Assembly (NCBI GenBank): GCA_028281465.1
Contig: JANQJV010000159.1
Coordinates: forward strand, 1 to 64,000
Reading direction: 5' to 3'
Length of the DNA: 64,000 nt
DNA from: Azospirillaceae bacterium
GTDB lineage: Bacteria > Pseudomonadota > Alphaproteobacteria > Azospirillales > Azospirillaceae
Shown: piece after piece, positions 47,640 through 56,895 of the stretch
How the letters are laid out: each line of letters starts with the position of its first letter
Numbering within the stretch: position 1 is the stretch's first letter
Position numbers and translations under genes: made by a program
The notes under the pieces: generated by a model
The model's input: only the letters and a program-made list of their open reading frames with translations
Told to the model about the DNA's origin: nothing
Databases searched by the model: none

Positions 47640-47867
47640 CACATCCACGTGGACACCGAGGATTTCCGTCAAGCGTTGTTCCAGACCAACCCAGTCGAGC
47701 AGGCTGAGCTTCCGTGCCGGGTCGATTCTGGCCAACCCGTCCACGTCGCTGTCGATGCGTTGGTCCCCGCGCGCCATCGCGCCGAAAAGGGATGGCCGCT
47801 CGCCCCCGGCCCGACGCCGATCACCCTGGCAGGCCCTCAGTTTCGCGATCGCCGTTTCCCTATCCAT
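47640..47867 (-). pseudogene. Remnant of an MNT-type nucleotidyltransferase (type VII antitoxin-like)
   Basis: The minus-strand translation MDRETAIAKLRACQGDRRRAG...RPSLFGAMARG, then DSDVDGLARID and LSLLDWVGLEQRLTEILGVHVDV, matches the pattern of MNT-domain nucleotidyltransferases that pair with HEPN toxins. The normal GSxxRG becomes GAMARG, and the expected SDxDLLV is altered to DSDVDGLARID. After VDVTPEPP the family-like sequence stops, and the frame continues antisense through the terminator and the twin-helix gene. No HEPN partner is visible. I judge it a decayed fragment, not a working gene. Confidence 0.6.
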
Positions 47868-48195
47868 TGCGTGTTTCCACAAGAAGTCGCACGGTCAGGC
47901 GTTTCCAGAGGTGTGCCCACCGTAAACCGGTGACCGGACGATGCGCGCCAGAGCTGGCCACCATCGCCACCGGCCAAGCGTCTCCTGTGCCGTCCATGGC
48001 GGATGACCGGTGCTGGTATACCATCACGTCCGGCCGATCAGGCAGCGTGTCATCCTCGGCTGCCCGCCGGTCGCCGTCCGTTGACACGCCTTTCCGGCGT
48101 TCCTACTGTCGATCGACGGTGAGTTCCGTCAGCGTGACGCATCGGCCCGGCGCGAGGCAACGGTCCGTCGGGCGCTACCGTTCCAAGGGTGCAGC
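47868..48195. other. Gene-free stretch before etfB
   Basis: Apart from the MNT remnant next to it, this stretch of about 330 bases shows no supported gene and no clear promoter. It sits where other alphaproteobacteria often have an adenosyltransferase gene. No trace of that gene is recognisable. Confidence 0.5.
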
Positions 48196-48945
48196 ATGAA
48201 AGTCCTGGTCCCGGTCAAGCGGGTGATCGACTACAACGTCAAAATCCGGGTCAAGCCCGACGGCACCGGGGTGGAAACCCACAACGTCAAGATGTCCATG
48301 AACCCCTTCGACGAGATCGCCGTTGAAGAGGCCGTGCGGCTCAGGGAAAAGAAAGTGGCGACGGAGGTCGTGGCGGTCAGCCTGGGATTGAAGGCGTGCC
48401 AAGAGACCCTGCGCACCGCCATGGCGATCGGCGCCGACCGCGGCATCCTGGTCGAGACCGATGCCGACTTGCAACCGCTGGCGGTGGCCAAGGCGCTCAA
48501 GGCGCTCGTCGACCGGGAAGAACCCGGCCTGGTGATCATGGGCAAACAGGCGATCGACGACGACAGCAACCAGACCGGCCAAATGCTGGCGGCCTTGCTG
48601 GACTGGCCGCAGGGCACCTTCGCCAGCAAACTGGAACCGGGTGACGGCACGATCCAGGTCACGCGGGAAATTGACGGCGGCCTGGAGACCCTGGAACTCA
48701 CCCTGCCGGCGGTGACAACGGTGGACCTGCGGCTGAATGAGCCGCGGTACGCGACCCTGCCCAACATCATGAAGGCGAAGAAGAAACCCTTGGCCGTGAT
48801 GACGCCGGCCGATCTCGGGGTCAACGTCGCACCAAGGCTCGAGACCGTCACCGTGGTGGAGCCGCCGCAGCGCCAGGCGGGGATCAAGGTGGACTCGGTG
48901 GCGGCCCTGGTGGACAAACTGAAGACCGAAGCGCGGGTGATCTGA
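48196..48945 (+). CDS. etfB: Electron transfer flavoprotein beta subunit
   Basis: The 249-residue subunit starts [23 protein letters not shown] and contains the [29 protein letters not shown] region, which is diagnostic for EtfB. It binds AMP and forms the heterodimer with EtfA that accepts electrons from acyl-CoA dehydrogenases and passes them to ETF-ubiquinone oxidoreductase. The etfA gene begins two bases after its stop. Confidence 0.95.
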   Translation: MKVLVPVKRVIDYNVKIRVKPDGTGVETHNVKMSMNPFDEIAVEEAVRLREKKVATEVVAVSLGLKACQETLRTAMAIGADRGILVETDADLQPLAVAKALKALVDREEPGLVIMGKQAIDDDSNQTGQMLAALLDWPQGTFASKLEPGDGTIQVTREIDGGLETLELTLPAVTTVDLRLNEPRYATLPNIMKAKKKPLAVMTPADLGVNVAPRLETVTVVEPPQRQAGIKVDSVAALVDKLKTEARVI

Positions 48946-48947
48946 CC

Positions 48948-49883
48948 ATGCCGATCCTGGTAGTTGCCGAACACGACGCGACCCAGCTCAAACAAGCCAC
49001 CCTGACCACGCTCGGGGCCGCTGCCAAGCTCGATGGTCCGGTGCATGTTTTGGTGATGGGCAGCGGCTGCCGCACCGCCGCCGAGGCGGCCGCAAAGCTG
49101 CCGGGTGTCGAGACCGTGCTCCTGGCGGATGCCGACGCCTTTGCCCATGACCTGGCCGAGGCCATGGCGCCGCCACTGGCCGCGCTCGCCAAATCCTACA
49201 GCCATGTGCTGGCCCCGGCGTCCACCTTCGGCAAGAACCTGATGCCCCGGGTGGCGGCCTTGCTGGACGTGGCCATGGCTTCGGACATCACCGATATCGA
49301 AAGCGCCGACACGGTGGTGCGTCCGATTTATGCCGGCAACGCCCTGGCGACCGTGCGTTTGACCGATGCGGTGAAGATGATGACGGTGCGCGGCACCGCC
49401 TTCGAGCCGGTTGCGACAGAGGATGGCAATGCTGCCGTGCAAGACCTCGCCATGGCTGCACCGGAAGACCTGCGCGTGCGTTTCATCGGCCGCGACGTTT
49501 CGGTTTCGGAACGGCCGGAGCTGGGCAGCGCGCGCGTCGTCGTGGCCGGCGGCCGGGGTCTGCAGTCGGCCGAAAACTTCAAGATGCTCGAGGCGCTGGC
49601 GGACAAGCTGGGCGGGGCCGTCGGTGCCACCCGCGCGGCGGTCGACGCCGGATTCGTGCCCAACGATCTGCAGGTCGGCCAGACCGGCAAGGTGGTGGCA
49701 CCCGAGCTGTACATCGCCGTCGGCATTTCCGGCGCCATCCAACATCTGGCGGGGATGAAGGACTCCAAGGTCATCGTCGCCATCAACAAGGATGAAGAGG
49801 CGCCGATCTTCCAGGTCTCCGACTTTGGACTTGTGGCCGATCTGTTCAAAGCGGTGCCGGAGCTTTCGGCGGCCGTTGACTAG
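48948..49883 (+). CDS. etfA: Electron transfer flavoprotein alpha subunit
   Basis: The 311-residue FAD-binding subunit ends with the ETF alpha C-terminal domain. The signature region [45 protein letters not shown] carries the FAD contacts. It works with EtfB in oxidising acyl-CoA dehydrogenase flavins. No operon terminator is clear after it. Confidence 0.95.
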   Translation: MPILVVAEHDATQLKQATLTTLGAAAKLDGPVHVLVMGSGCRTAAEAAAKLPGVETVLLADADAFAHDLAEAMAPPLAALAKSYSHVLAPASTFGKNLMPRVAALLDVAMASDITDIESADTVVRPIYAGNALATVRLTDAVKMMTVRGTAFEPVATEDGNAAVQDLAMAAPEDLRVRFIGRDVSVSERPELGSARVVVAGGRGLQSAENFKMLEALADKLGGAVGATRAAVDAGFVPNDLQVGQTGKVVAPELYIAVGISGAIQHLAGMKDSKVIVAINKDEEAPIFQVSDFGLVADLFKAVPELSAAVD

Positions 49884-50068
49884 CGGCCGGCATGGCCGTG
49901 CCGAGGTGCCGCCCTGTGAATGGAAGCAGTCCGTATCCCGGCGCAGATGCTGCCGTGCGAAAACCGTCGCCCAAGACGTAACATAAGCGGGTTAGTGTCG
50001 GCCTCATGATTGACCAGTCGGTGCCGTCTGCCGTCCCCGCTGTGGGGCTGGACACACCCCGAACTGGG

Positions 50069-50097
50069 TTGACATGGATTGTAAGCGCCCGTGGACG
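50069..50097 (+). promoter_or_regulatory. Possible promoter before 3-hydroxybutyryl-CoA dehydrogenase
   Basis: A consensus TTGACA -35 hexamer lies at 50069-50074. With a 17-base spacer the -10 would be TGGACG (50092-50097), a weak match. The gene starts 43 bases later. Confidence 0.3.
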
Positions 50098-50139
50098 CCG
50101 GGCCGCGTGTCAGGCCGATTTTGCTGCGAGGACGAATCC

Positions 50140-51012
50140 ATGACACAGGAGATCGGGATCATCGGTGCCGGCCAGATGGGTGCGGGCATTTCCCATGTGT
50201 GCGCGTTGGCCGGCTATTCGGTGAAACTGTGCGACATCAGCGCCGACGCCCTTGCCAAGGCAGTGGCCGGGATCGAGAAGAACCTCGACCGCCAGGTGGC
50301 CAAAGGCAAGACGACCGAAGCGGACAAGACGGCCGCGCTGGCCCGCATCACCACCGGGACCGAACTGGCCATGTTCGGCGACAGCGATCTGGTGATCGAG
50401 GCGGCGACGGAAAACGAAACGATCAAGCGGGACATTCTCAAGAAGGTGTGCCCGGTCCTCAAGCCGTCGGCCCTGGTCGCCACCAATACTTCGTCGATTT
50501 CCATCACGCGCCTGGCCGCCGCCACCGACCGGCCGGCCAAATTCATCGGCATGCACTTCATGAACCCGGTGCCAGTGATGGAACTGGTGGAGATCATTCG
50601 CGGCATCGCCACGGACGAAACCACCTATGAAACGATCCGGGAGATCATCGTCCGGGTCGGCAAGACCGCCGCCGTGGCCGAGGATTTCCCAGCCTTCATC
50701 GTCAACCGCATCCTGATCCCGATGGTGAACGAGGCGATCTACGCCTTGTACGAAGGCGTCGGCAACGTCACCTCGATCGATTCGGCCATGAAACTGGGCG
50801 CGCGCCACCCCATGGGGCCGCTGGAGTTGGGCGATTTCATCGGGCTCGACACCTGCCTCGCCGTCATGCAGGTGTTGTATGAAGGCTTGGCGGACAGCAA
50901 ATACCGCCCCTGCCCGCTCCTGGTGAAATACGTCGAAGCCGGCTGGGTCGGCCGCAAGGTCGGCAAGGGCTTCTACGACTATTCGCAGGATCCACCTGTC
51001 CCGACTCGCTGA
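50140..51012 (+). CDS. 3-hydroxybutyryl-CoA dehydrogenase
   Basis: The 290-residue NAD(P)-dependent enzyme interconverts acetoacetyl-CoA and 3-hydroxybutyryl-CoA. The N-terminal motif is GIIGAGQMGAGISHVCALAGY. The catalytic region includes IGMHFMNPVPVMELVEII, containing the conserved histidine and asparagine, and the C-terminal domain ends with GRKVGKGFYDY. Unlike the FadN-type protein at 423-2744, it lacks the crotonase part. It follows etfBA, the usual alphaproteobacterial order, and ends at a good terminator. Confidence 0.93.
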   Translation: MTQEIGIIGAGQMGAGISHVCALAGYSVKLCDISADALAKAVAGIEKNLDRQVAKGKTTEADKTAALARITTGTELAMFGDSDLVIEAATENETIKRDILKKVCPVLKPSALVATNTSSISITRLAAATDRPAKFIGMHFMNPVPVMELVEIIRGIATDETTYETIREIIVRVGKTAAVAEDFPAFIVNRILIPMVNEAIYALYEGVGNVTSIDSAMKLGARHPMGPLELGDFIGLDTCLAVMQVLYEGLADSKYRPCPLLVKYVEAGWVGRKVGKGFYDYSQDPPVPTR

Positions 51013-51020
51013 TGACCCAC

Positions 51021-51055
51021 GGCGGGCAGGGCATGCCGCCCTGTCCGCCGGTTTT
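51021..51055 (+). terminator. Rho-independent terminator after the dehydrogenase gene
   Basis: Arms GGCGGGCAGGGC (51021-51032) and GCCCTGTCCGCC (51038-51049) form a 12-bp stem with one G-T pair, followed by GGTTTTC. It starts eight bases after the stop codon. Confidence 0.7.
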
Positions 51056-51073
51056 CGAGGCCGACACGCCGAC

Positions 51074-51427
51074 ATGCCGGATTTCTCCCGGGGCGCTCCG
51101 CAGACCACGGCCCAGCCGCCGCGCCGCTTGCGCGTGCAGTTGGTGCGCGAGACCGGGGCGGCGGTGCGTGCCATTTACCGGGCGCGGGTCGAGCGCGTGT
51201 TGGCGGCGCTCGGCGACGATGCGCTCAAGCTGCAGGCGGCAGCGGCGACAAAACCGCGGGATTTCGTGATCCCTTGTCCGGATGCGCCGCTGGTCATGGC
51301 GGATCCGCGGGTGTCGGCCCGTCTGAACGCCTTGCGCGAGGGCGGGTTCACCCTAGAACCCGCCGAGATTGTGCAAGAAACCCCTTACGGACGTGTGGTG
51401 CGCAACGGCCTCAGGGTTCGGGTTTGA
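51074..51427 (+). CDS. Hypothetical protein, no recognised family
   Basis: The 117-residue basic protein begins with a proline/arginine-rich lead and ends with the beta-like TLEPAEIVQETPYGRVVRNGLRVRV. I recognise no domain. It is preceded by the terminator of the dehydrogenase gene, so it would need its own promoter, and its last 17 bases overlap the convergent channel gene. Coding style resembles the neighbours. It may be genuine, but its evidence is open frame and position only. Confidence 0.45.
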   Translation: MPDFSRGAPQTTAQPPRRLRVQLVRETGAAVRAIYRARVERVLAALGDDALKLQAAAATKPRDFVIPCPDAPLVMADPRVSARLNALREGGFTLEPAEIVQETPYGRVVRNGLRVRV

Positions 51428-53753
51428 CTTTGCTTCGGGCCGCCGCGAAGCCTCCCCAGCCCTCCGGCACGCCCTTGAGCAGGACGGCACGCTGCGGCAC
51501 CGGCATGGCGATACCCGCAGAATCGAACCGATGCTTGAGCAGGCGGTTGTAGGTGCGGCCGATCTGCCACTGGAAACCGGGCCGGGTCTTGAGTCGGGCC
51601 TTGATCACCATGCCGGTCTCGGTGAATCGGTCGACGCCGAGCATTTCCATGGGTTCCAGGATGTGGACGGATTGCGCCGGATCATCGAACAGCCGGTCGG
51701 CGGTTTCCTGCATCAAGGCCATGACGCCGTCGGCGTCCTCCTCGAAGCCGACCGCGACGTCGAACAACGCGTAGGAGAACTCCTTGGTGTAGTTGGTCAC
51801 GGTGCTGATGGTGCCGAACGGAATCGTGTGCAGCTTGCCGGCCAGGTCGCGCAGCCGCAGCGCCCGGATCGACATGCTCTCGACCACACCGGAATGGCCG
51901 CCGACCTCGACGACATCGCCGACGGCGGCGGTATCTTCGATCAGCATGAACACGCCAGTGATGACGTCGCGCACCAAAGCCTGCGAACCAAAACCGATGG
52001 CAAGACCGATCACACCGGCGCCTGCCAACAGCGGGGTGATGTCGATCCCCAATTCGGACAGGCCGACGAGGACCACGACCGCGAAAACGAGAACGTAGAG
52101 CGCGTTGCGCAGCAGCGGCAACACGGTCTTGAAGCGCTGCAGGGTTTCCGGCGGCACACCGCGCTGCTCGCTGGCGGCGATGGACCGTTTGAACACGCCG
52201 TCGACGACGCGCACGGCCACGGTCGAAATGGCGATCAAAACGCCGAGCGAAAGCAGGGTTGCGCCAAGCCGCTGGCCCAATTCGCTGGCGATCCAGCTCA
52301 AGCCGCCCAGACCCCAGGCTTCCAACAGGGCGAGACCGGCCAGAATGACGATGCCGCCCTGTGCGACAATGGCAATCAGCGACGTGGGCGGCTCCTGGAC
52401 CGGGGCTTCGGGATCCGTCGGCTCGGCATCGTCGTCCTCCGACAATCGGGCGCCGGTCCCCATGGTTGCGGCACGCGCGCGGGCCTCCAGACGGCCGACC
52501 AGAACCATGGCCCCGGTGGCGATCCCCAAGACGGCCAGACTCCACAGTGTTGCCGTGGCGATGAACCGAAACCCGTCTTCCACGCCGGCGGCCCAGACGA
52601 CGTAAAGGATGGCCAGATACAGGAGGACAAGCCAGTGCCAAACGCCGGCCAGGCGGCGCCGGAGATCGACGGACGGATCGATCGCGGGGCGCGGGGGCGC
52701 CAGCGTGTCGACCACGGTCTTGCGATAGCGCCAAACCAGCCGGGCCGGCTGCAGCGTCAAGCCCAAGGCCAGGATCGCAAGAATGGCATCGGACACGGCC
52801 GCCGGCAGGCGCAACAGCGTATCCATGGTTGCAACGAAGAAAGCCGACACGGCGAACAGAGCTGCGCGCCGGAGCCGACGGTCCAATTCTCCGGCATCGG
52901 AATCGGACAGGTTGATCAAGCGCAGGGGCGCTTCGTGCGACCGCAGCAGCACCGTGACGAACTGGGCGATGCCCCAGTAAACCGCAATGGACAGGACCAG
53001 TTGGGTGGTGACGAGCCGCACATGGGACAACGGCGCGATCGCCTCGATCGCCAGAAGCGCCAGGCCTACGAAGATCAGCGGTGCCGGCAGCCGTGACAGC
53101 CAATCCAACAGGTTGCGGACAAGCCGGTCACGCCACCGGGTCGCCATTGGGCCACGGGCCACGCGCCGACGCCCCCGATACCCGAGCCAGTACACCGGCA
53201 ACGTGACCAAAACCGCCGCCGCCAGAACCACACCCAGCGTGCCAAGCAATCCACCCCAATAGACACCCGCTCGGGGGTTGACCGCCTGCGCACGCAGCCA
53301 GGTGATGACGTCCGGAAGTCCGGCCAAAGTGTCGATGACGTTCTGACCGCGTTCCACCAACAGCGCGATCCGGTCCGAGATCGTGCGCGTGACTTCCGTT
53401 GCCACCGACTCCAGAAGCGGTTCGGTCACGGTTTCCGGGGGTGAGGTTCCGGCGTACGGCGGCGGCCCAGTCCAGAACGCCATCGTGCTGCCCGTGTCCG
53501 ACTCAGCCGCAACCGTCGCGTCGGCATTGCCCGTCACTTGCTGGACGGCGCGGAGCGCTTCCAGGCGTCCGATCAATCGGTCGCGCGCGGTCTCGTCGCG
53601 GAGCACGAGCAGCAGATCGTCGAGTGCCTCGGGCGAGGGAAGCGACGCCGTATCGGTCGGCGTCATCGACTCCGGCGCATCCTGGGCCGTCACGCCACCG
53701 GCGACGGCGGAGCAAAGCCCGACCACCACTACCAATATCAGTCGCTTGCGCAT
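51411..53753 (-). CDS. Large MscS-family mechanosensitive channel
   Basis: This 780-residue protein begins with a signal-like segment (KRLILVVVVGLCSAVAGGVTAQ), then a periplasmic region of about 130 residues, then many hydrophobic helices (at least eight by eye), and the MscS pore region near AGAGVIGLAIGFGSQALVRDVITGVFMLIEDTAAVGDVVEVGG. The C-terminal soluble domain ends near PQRAVLLKGVPEG. It would open under membrane tension. The start at 53753 is chosen because it begins directly at the signal sequence; the upstream extension is not conserved-looking. Confidence 0.87.
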   Translation of the reverse strand: MRKRLILVVVVGLCSAVAGGVTAQDAPESMTPTDTASLPSPEALDDLLLVLRDETARDRLIGRLEALRAVQQVTGNADATVAAESDTGSTMAFWTGPPPYAGTSPPETVTEPLLESVATEVTRTISDRIALLVERGQNVIDTLAGLPDVITWLRAQAVNPRAGVYWGGLLGTLGVVLAAAVLVTLPVYWLGYRGRRRVARGPMATRWRDRLVRNLLDWLSRLPAPLIFVGLALLAIEAIAPLSHVRLVTTQLVLSIAVYWGIAQFVTVLLRSHEAPLRLINLSDSDAGELDRRLRRAALFAVSAFFVATMDTLLRLPAAVSDAILAILALGLTLQPARLVWRYRKTVVDTLAPPRPAIDPSVDLRRRLAGVWHWLVLLYLAILYVVWAAGVEDGFRFIATATLWSLAVLGIATGAMVLVGRLEARARAATMGTGARLSEDDDAEPTDPEAPVQEPPTSLIAIVAQGGIVILAGLALLEAWGLGGLSWIASELGQRLGATLLSLGVLIAISTVAVRVVDGVFKRSIAASEQRGVPPETLQRFKTVLPLLRNALYVLVFAVVVLVGLSELGIDITPLLAGAGVIGLAIGFGSQALVRDVITGVFMLIEDTAAVGDVVEVGGHSGVVESMSIRALRLRDLAGKLHTIPFGTISTVTNYTKEFSYALFDVAVGFEEDADGVMALMQETADRLFDDPAQSVHILEPMEMLGVDRFTETGMVIKARLKTRPGFQWQIGRTYNRLLKHRFDSAGIAMPVPQRAVLLKGVPEGWGGFAAARSKVKPEP

Positions 53754-53928
53754 GACTCCCACCTCCGCTGCCGGCGTGACGTCATACGACATCCCTGTGT
53801 CCGTTGCAGCCGGTCCCGGTCGCAGGGTCTTGCCGAAAATCGGAGAGCCGAGCGCGCGGACTGCCCTTGCGGAGCGGGCCCCGCTAAGCTGACATGCCAT
53901 ACCCTGGACACCCGGCAGGATCAGAGCC

Positions 53929-55155
53929 ATGCCCGCCTTCGACCTTGAATTTGTGCGCCGCCAGTTCCCCGCCTTCGACGACCCGAGCCTGGATGGCTGG
54001 GCATTCTTCGAGAACGCCGGCGGGTCCTACCCTTGCCGGCAGGTCTTGGATCGGCTGTTTCGTTTCTATACTGCAACGAAGGTGCAACCGTACGCGCCCT
54101 ATCCGGCGGCAGAGGCGGCCGGCGCGGCCATGGACGAGGCGTATGCGCGGCTGTCGGCCCTGCTCGGCGTGGCCGAGGACGAGTTGCATTTCGGGCCGTC
54201 GACCAGCCAGAACACCTATGTGCTGGCGCAGGCGTTCCGCGCCGGTTGGCGCGCGGGCGACGCCATCATCGTCACCAACCAGGACCACGAGGCGAACAGC
54301 GGTGCCTGGCGGCGCCTGGAGAAGACCGGCATTGCGGTGCGCGAGTGGCGGGTCGATCGGGATACCGGCTTGCTCGATCCGGCGGATCTGGAAACGCTGC
54401 TTGACGATCGGGTTCGCCTGATCGCCTTTCCGCATTGCTCCAACATCGTCGGCGCGCCCAACCCGGTCCCCGACCTATGCGCCAAGGCGCGGGCAATCGG
54501 CGCCGTGTCGGTGGTCGACGGCGTCAGCTATGCACCGCACGGCTTTCCGGACATCGGAGCGCTCGGGGCCGATGTCTATCTGTTCTCATCCTACAAGACC
54601 TATGGACCCCACCAAGGGGTCATGACCGTGCGCCGGGCCGTGGCGGAGAACCTCGAGAATCAGGGCCATTTCTTCAATGCCGGCGATCTGCGCAAGACCC
54701 TGACCCCGGCCGGCCCGGATCACGCCCAGATCGCCGCCTGCGCCGGCATGGCCGACTACACCGACGTGGTCCACGCCCAGCATTTCGGTGCGACGGCTCC
54801 GCCCGTGGAACGGGGACGCCGGGTGCACGATCTGTTCCGGGATCGCGAGCAGACGCTCTTGGCCCCGCTGTTAGATTACTTGCGAGGCCGGAACGATATT
54901 CGGATCATGGGTCCAACAACGGCCGAGACCCGGTGTCCGACGGTGGCTCTGGCCCTCACACGGCCGGGCACGGAGGCCGCGGCCGCCCTGGCGCAGCACC
55001 GCATCATGGCCGGTGGTGGCCATTTCTATGCCCACCGTCTGGTCGAGGCCATGGGCGTGGACCCGGAACACGGGGTGTTGCGCCTATCGTTCACGCATTA
55101 CACGGCCCCGGAGGAGATCGACCGCTTGATCACGGCGTTGGACGCGGTGTTGTGA
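53929..55155 (+). CDS. Class V aminotransferase (cysteine-desulfurase-like)
   Basis: This 408-residue PLP enzyme of the NifS/CsdA-like fold shows the motif DHEANSGAW (H120), the aspartate in VVDGVSYAPH (D197) and the PLP lysine in SSYKTYGPH (K223). The substrate is not predictable; cysteine desulfurase, selenocysteine lyase and other class V activities are all possible. I see no conserved catalytic-cysteine loop that would specify a desulfurase. It is divergent from the channel gene and about 100 bases before the polyketide synthase remnant. Confidence 0.82.
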   Translation: MPAFDLEFVRRQFPAFDDPSLDGWAFFENAGGSYPCRQVLDRLFRFYTATKVQPYAPYPAAEAAGAAMDEAYARLSALLGVAEDELHFGPSTSQNTYVLAQAFRAGWRAGDAIIVTNQDHEANSGAWRRLEKTGIAVREWRVDRDTGLLDPADLETLLDDRVRLIAFPHCSNIVGAPNPVPDLCAKARAIGAVSVVDGVSYAPHGFPDIGALGADVYLFSSYKTYGPHQGVMTVRRAVAENLENQGHFFNAGDLRKTLTPAGPDHAQIAACAGMADYTDVVHAQHFGATAPPVERGRRVHDLFRDREQTLLAPLLDYLRGRNDIRIMGPTTAETRCPTVALALTRPGTEAAAALAQHRIMAGGGHFYAHRLVEAMGVDPEHGVLRLSFTHYTAPEEIDRLITALDAVL

Positions 55156-55257
55156 ACACCGGCTGGCGGTCAGGGTGGGGGCAACGCCTCGACAGCGCGG
55201 CGCCGAGCCGCCATGTCGCTGTCGACGACGTTCCTGCTCGAGCCGCCGACCGTATCC

Positions 55258-56326
55258 ATGACCGACCATCCCACCGCCCAGTTGCGGGCCATCGCCACCG
55301 CCGTGCCAGACCACGCGCTTTCGCAGGCGGATGCGTTGTCCCTTGCCGAATCGGTGTTCGGCAGCCGGTTCGACGCCTTCGACTCGCTCAAACCGGTGTT
55401 CGCCAATGCCGGGATCGCCGGCCGGCGCTTGGCCATGCCGGTGGACTGGTACCCTTGACCAGCGCGACTGGAGGGATCGGACCGAGGCCTATCTCGGCGC
55501 GGCGACCGCCCTGTTCGGCCGGGTGGCAAACCGGGCGCTGCAGGAAGCGGGCCTGCGCGCTGACGAGATCGACGTGGTGGTTACGGTATCGTCCACCGGA
55601 ATCGCCACACCCACCTTGGACGCACGGGCTGGGCCGGGACTCGGACTACGTCCCGATGTGGCCCGGGTGCCGGTGTTCGGCCTGGGCTGCGCCGGCGGCG
55701 TAACCGGCCTGTCCCTGGCCGCGCGCCTGGCCCTGTCCCAGCCCGGCACGCGGGTGCTCTTGGTCGCCGTCGAACTCTGCTCCATCGCCTTTCGCCTGGA
55801 CCGGTTGACCAAGGCGAACATCGTCGCCACGGCGCTGTTCGGCGACGGCGCCGCAGCGGCGGTGGTCTGCAGCGGGGACGGCGGAAACCGTGGTGCCGTT
55901 GAGATCGACGTCGGCTTCGAGTACCAGTGGCCCGAGACGCTGGGCATCATGGGCTGGAATGTGGATCCGATCGGTTTCGACGTGGTGTTCGACCGCGCCA
56001 TTCCGCCGTTCACGCGCCGCCACTTCGGTTCGGCGTTCACGATAATGCTGGATCGTCTCGGTCTCGACATGACATCGCTGGCGCGTTTGTCGTTCCATCC
56101 CGGCGGCACCAAGGTCTTGGAGGCGATCGAGGGCGCGCTGGACCTGGGTGCCGGGCAACTGGATGTGGAGCGTGCCGTGCTGCACGACCATGGCAACATG
56201 TCGGCACCGACGGCGCTGTTCGTTTTGCAGCGCGTCCTGTGCGCCGCCCAGCCCGGGATATCGCTGCTGTCGGCGCTGGGCCCCGGCTTCACCGCCTCCA
56301 CCGTTCCGGTCACGGTGCGGTCATGA
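55258..56326 (+). pseudogene. Type III polyketide synthase with a one-base frameshift
   Basis: The N-terminal part (from 55258, TDHPTAQLRAIATAVPDHAL) reads into a stop at 55456. A second frame continues from about 55451 with DQRDWRDRTEAYLG to the end of the gene. Removing one C from the CCC run at 55452-55454 gives WYLDQRDW, a normal family sequence. The remainder is intact, with the active-site cysteine in FGLGCAGG, a histidine in FHPGGTK and the asparagine in HDHGNMSAPTALF, the Cys-His-Asn triad of chalcone/alkylresorcinol synthases. It may be a real frameshift or a sequencing error. Its stop overlaps the next gene, which supports a functional two-gene unit. Confidence 0.82.
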
Positions 56327-56814
56327 CCTGGGCGATTCTGGTGCTGGCGCTGGTGACGGCGCAACGGCTCGGGGAGCTGTGGCTGTCGGCACGCAACACC
56401 CGGGCGTTGCTGGCGCGCGGAGGCACCGAGGTCGCGCCGGAGCACTTTCCGGTGATCGTGGCGGTGCATGCGGCTTGGCTGGCCGGACTGTGGGTGTTGG
56501 CGTGGGATGCGGCGATCGAGACGGGATGGCTGGCCGTCTTCATGGCACTGCAGGGTTTGCGGATCTGGGTGATGGCCAGTCTGGGCGCGCGCTGGACCAC
56601 GCGGATCATCGTGCTGCCCGGCGTGGCAAAGGTGCGGCGAGGGCCCTACCGCGCCCTGCCACACCCGAACTATGCCGTCGTGGCGTGCGAGATCGCCGTC
56701 CTACCATTGGCATTCGGCCTGCCAACCTTCGCCGCCCTGTTCTCGGTGGCGAATGCCGTGATCTTGTTCACCCGCATCGACCACGAGGCCCGCGCCCTCG
56801 ACCGCGCCCACTGA
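56323..56814 (+). CDS. Isoprenylcysteine carboxyl methyltransferase family protein
   Basis: The 163-residue membrane methyltransferase-like protein has about four hydrophobic helices. The conserved C-terminal region has YRALPHPNYAVVACEIAVLPL. Family members located next to type III polyketide synthases (SrsB-like) methylate alkylresorcinol or quinone-type products, which fits its position here. It starts inside the stop codon of the synthase frame (ATGA), so the two were cotranslated. Confidence 0.85.
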   Translation: MTWAILVLALVTAQRLGELWLSARNTRALLARGGTEVAPEHFPVIVAVHAAWLAGLWVLAWDAAIETGWLAVFMALQGLRIWVMASLGARWTTRIIVLPGVAKVRRGPYRALPHPNYAVVACEIAVLPLAFGLPTFAALFSVANAVILFTRIDHEARALDRAH

Positions 56815-56822
56815 TGTGGGGT

Positions 56823-56867
56823 CCAGGGGGCCAAGCCCCCTGGCGGGGGTGCGGGGGCAGCGCCCCC
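56823..56867. terminator. Double G/C hairpin between two converging genes
   Basis: The first hairpin has arms CCAGGGGGC and GCCCCCTGG (56823-56831 and 56835-56843) with a CAA loop. The second has GGGGGC/GCCCCC arms (56853-56858 and 56862-56867). They lie between the methyltransferase and the convergent ankyrin gene. There is no T-tract, so this is either a bidirectional terminator or a dispersed palindromic repeat of the kind scattered in alphaproteobacterial genomes. Confidence 0.5.
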
Positions 56868-56895
56868 CCCCCGCCAATGGCCGCCAGGCCATGGC

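Noticed and set aside
46550-47707. Plus-strand frame overlapping the second permease and the twin-helix gene
   Set aside because: It is out of frame with both real genes and has no domain.
47860-48087. Minus-strand frame of 75 codons before etfB
   Set aside because: No family resemblance and no start site; the region looks non-coding.
51369-53096. Very long plus-strand frame opposite the MscS channel gene
   Set aside because: The composition (glutamine, glycine, aspartate, histidine) is typical of an antisense frame, and the minus strand encodes a full channel with signal peptide and pore motif.
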